A stretch of DNA of 64,000 nt from Algoriphagus winogradskyi (GTDB taxonomy: Bacteria; Bacteroidota; Bacteroidia; Cytophagales; Cyclobacteriaceae): assembly GCF_900182815.1 (NCBI RefSeq), contig NZ_FXUA01000008.1, positions 176,352-240,351 of the forward strand, written 5' to 3'. The notes beneath the pieces are model-generated. The model did no database searches. It saw nothing but the letters and a program-made list of their open reading frames with translations, and was not told the origin of the DNA. Each line of letters opens with the position of its first letter. Positions within the stretch are counted from its first letter, which is position 1. Below are positions 62,424 through 64,000 of the stretch, in pieces. The translations under genes and the position numbers were made by a program.

Positions 62424-62738
62424 TTGGGATTTGAAAAACTAGCAGGTAAGATTTGGGAACTTAAGTTATCGTCACAGGCGGAATTGAGGAAAGTATCAAA
62501 CAGAGAAATGGACTTCTTCAACCGCTATAAACATCGTCAAATCATGCCAAAGAAAAGATGCATAGTTTACCCTAAAGATGTACAGAACATCACGGGAAGA
62601 AGCGAGCGCTACGGACAGTTATTGCTTCAGAAAATCAGGGTTTTCCATAATAAGAAACCTCATCAATTTGTCACTATACAGGAATTTTCAGATTTCTCCG
62701 GAATACCACCTGGCGATATCAGCGACTATCTGTACTAG
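62424..62738 (+). CDS. Small HTH-like protein, paralogue of the one at 57127
   Basis: 104 residues from a TTG at 62424; the ATG at 62508 (MDFFNRYKHRQIMPKKRCIV) is a likelier start, giving 76 residues. It shares KRCIVYPKDVQNITGRSERY, KIRVFHNKK and FVTIQEFSDFSGIP with 57127-57402. No membrane segment. It is divergent to the dehydratase gene. Short direct repeats ACAGAATCC at about 62393-62416 lie before it. Confidence 0.7.
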   Translation: MGFEKLAGKIWELKLSSQAELRKVSNREMDFFNRYKHRQIMPKKRCIVYPKDVQNITGRSERYGQLLLQKIRVFHNKKPHQFVTIQEFSDFSGIPPGDISDYLY

Positions 62739-62982
62739 AAAGCAGCCTAAATAATGATATGACTTAGGCCTGCCCATGCCGCAGTAAATTCCCAGTATCT
62801 AATCAGTCGGGGTTCCTCCCAGTCTCCTTCATATTTTGTTCCTCCTATTTCCCTTTGGACTGAGAGTACAGTGGGTGTAGCGTAAACGAAGAGGGGTGAT
62901 ACATGCAAAGTGGGAATTGCTGCGAATTCACTTCTAAAATATCTATCTATTAATCAGTAGTTCACTTTGAAAATCAAAAATA

Positions 62983-63624
62983 ATGGGAATAATACATAGC
63001 AGCCTATTGGGGACTATAAATGGCTCCATGGGCAATCTGGTGTTTTACCAGTTAAACGGGAAAACAGTGGTTAGACAAAAGCCAGGCCCAAGAAAGAAAC
63101 CTGCCAGTGAAAGGCAGCTTTACCAGCAAAAGGCTTTTAGCATAGGCCAGAAATTCGTGACTCCGCTCAGGGAAGCTTTGAATTTTACGATGAAAAAAAA
63201 AGGTTCAAGTTTTGAATCCGGAACCAACAGGACACTTAGCTGGCTGATTAAAAATGCCATTCTTCCTGAGGAAAAAAATCCAATACTTTATCCAGAACGT
63301 GTCAAAGTATCCAAAGGATGGCTAGTTGGTCTTGAGCAAGGATTGGCAGTACGGGAAGGTACGTCTATCAGAATCACATGGCAACCCAATGCCTGGCAGG
63401 GTTCAGGAAGAGATGAGGATAGTTTGTTTGTTATTGCTTACGTACCTGAATCAAAGCGGGTGTACACGCTATATAAAGGAAATTATAGAAAAACAGGTGT
63501 TCAGGTGTTGGAGCTACCTTGGAGTGAACCTGAACTTGGACAGGTGTTTGTATACGCAGCATTTTACGCCCAGGATGGCTGTATTCGTGAGTTTTCAGAT
63601 TCTATTTGTCTAGGTAAAGTTTAA
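62983..63624 (+). CDS. DUF6266 family protein
   Basis: 213 residues. The N-terminus MGIIHSSLLGTINGSMGNLV with VVRQKPGPRKKPASERQ is typical of the DUF6266 family, found almost only in Bacteroidota and of unknown role. The C-terminal half has beta-sandwich-like strands (IRITWQPNAW, DEDSLFVIAYVPES, VQVLELPWSEPELG). No signal peptide. The next gene begins with MAKQAGVIT, a start often seen in this family, so there may be a tandem pair. Confidence 0.8.
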   Translation: MGIIHSSLLGTINGSMGNLVFYQLNGKTVVRQKPGPRKKPASERQLYQQKAFSIGQKFVTPLREALNFTMKKKGSSFESGTNRTLSWLIKNAILPEEKNPILYPERVKVSKGWLVGLEQGLAVREGTSIRITWQPNAWQGSGRDEDSLFVIAYVPESKRVYTLYKGNYRKTGVQVLELPWSEPELGQVFVYAAFYAQDGCIREFSDSICLGKV

Positions 63625-63770
63625 GAATTTATGCTCTTGATTATTTGAAATATTACCTGGTCAATGAAAGAAAATTCTGTTTTTCAAGTAAGAGGAGCAA
63701 TGACCTTTATTAGTATAGTTAGGATAAATTTACGCAATTATCATAAGTAAAGGTTGATTTCCATTTAGGT

Positions 63771-63801
63771 AGGGGCGAATCATCATTCGCCCCTTTTTTT
63801 T
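63771..63801 (+). terminator. Rho-independent terminator after the DUF6266 gene
   Basis: Perfect ten-base stem AGGGGCGAAT / ATTCGCCCCT with loop CATC, followed by eight T. It lies 147 bases after the DUF6266 stop codon. Confidence 0.8.
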
Positions 63802-63973
63802 CGTTCTATAGTAATATTTAGCAACAGGATTTGGTTTGAATTATCACCACAAACCGAAAAAAGCGCACCTAGGAAAGTTCTTCTCAAACTTGCGAACATA
63901 TCGCGCATTCAATTGATAGCCAATGGGATAAAACTGAATTTTCCTGCATGTTTCACTTAAACCCCATATACTT

Positions 63974-64000
63974 ATGGCAAAACAAGCAGGAGTAATTACA
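63974..64000 (+). CDS. Start of a further gene (3' partial)
   Basis: ATG at 63974 opens MAKQAGVIT up to the window end. The start resembles DUF6266 or related small Bacteroidota proteins, but nine residues do not allow a firm call. Confidence 0.4.

Noticed and set aside
62983..64000. Prophage or conjugative element at the right end
   Set aside because: DUF6266 alone is not enough; no integrase, portal, terminase or transfer gene is visible.

Overview
The window looks like a chromosome segment of a Bacteroidota bacterium, most likely an Algoriphagus-like member of the Cyclobacteriaceae. This rests on a SusC/SusD pair, a CHU_C-type (type IX secretion) C-terminal domain, DUF6520 and DUF6266 proteins, OmpA-SPOR envelope proteins, TAnnTTTG-type promoters, and moderate-to-low GC with many short intergenic repeats. 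The genus is inferred, not proven.

Layout. (1) 1-12.9 kb is a regulatory and envelope block: two OmpA/SPOR paralogues, a large PAS/GAF histidine kinase with an overlapping degenerate receiver, two stand-alone receivers, a LytTR response regulator, and two members of a three-member family I do not recognise (7924, 12322, 16813). (2) 13.3-36.9 kb is an exopolysaccharide/capsule cluster. It holds export lipoprotein (Wza-like), Wzc-like tyrosine kinase, UDP-glucose dehydrogenase, ManC, GDP-fucose synthase, GDP-mannose dehydratase and a UDP-glucuronate epimerase-like gene. An AT-rich variable core follows with acetyltransferases, Wzx flippase, Wzy-like polymerase, acyltransferase-3, three GT4 glycosyltransferases and a PssD/PssE-like pair, then a convergent Wzi-family outer-membrane protein. 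The precursor genes point to GDP-L-fucose and UDP-hexuronic acids. (3) 37.3-40.1 kb encodes a 911-residue secreted surface protein. (4) 40.6-47.3 kb is a defence region: an XRE/ImmA-like protein with a partner, a 36-residue basic ORF, and a four-gene CBASS operon (unknown 225-aa protein, HNH-SAVED Cap5-type effector, CD-NTase, E2-like protein). A convergent XRE gene and a strongly structured putative ncRNA with its own terminator follow. (5) 48.0-56.4 kb carries a TlpA-like protein, SusC, SusD, a DUF6520-type small secreted protein and a MauE/DoxX membrane protein. (6) 57.1-62.7 kb carries a LytS/LytTR two-component pair and a convergent lantibiotic-dehydratase/SpaB_C protein, bracketed by two related small proteins. 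(7) The right end holds a DUF6266 protein and the start of another gene.

Most notable are the CBASS operon with an uncharacterised first gene, the structured RNA at about 47.05-47.30 kb, the three-paralogue family around the exopolysaccharide export genes, repeat-derived in-frame insertions in gmd and fcl, a 22-bp inverted repeat flanking the four-helix-bundle gene, MITE-like inverted copies flanking the big sensor kinase, a leader shared by susD and the LytS kinase, and an orphan lanthipeptide-type dehydratase. I saw no rRNA or tRNA gene and no CRISPR array.
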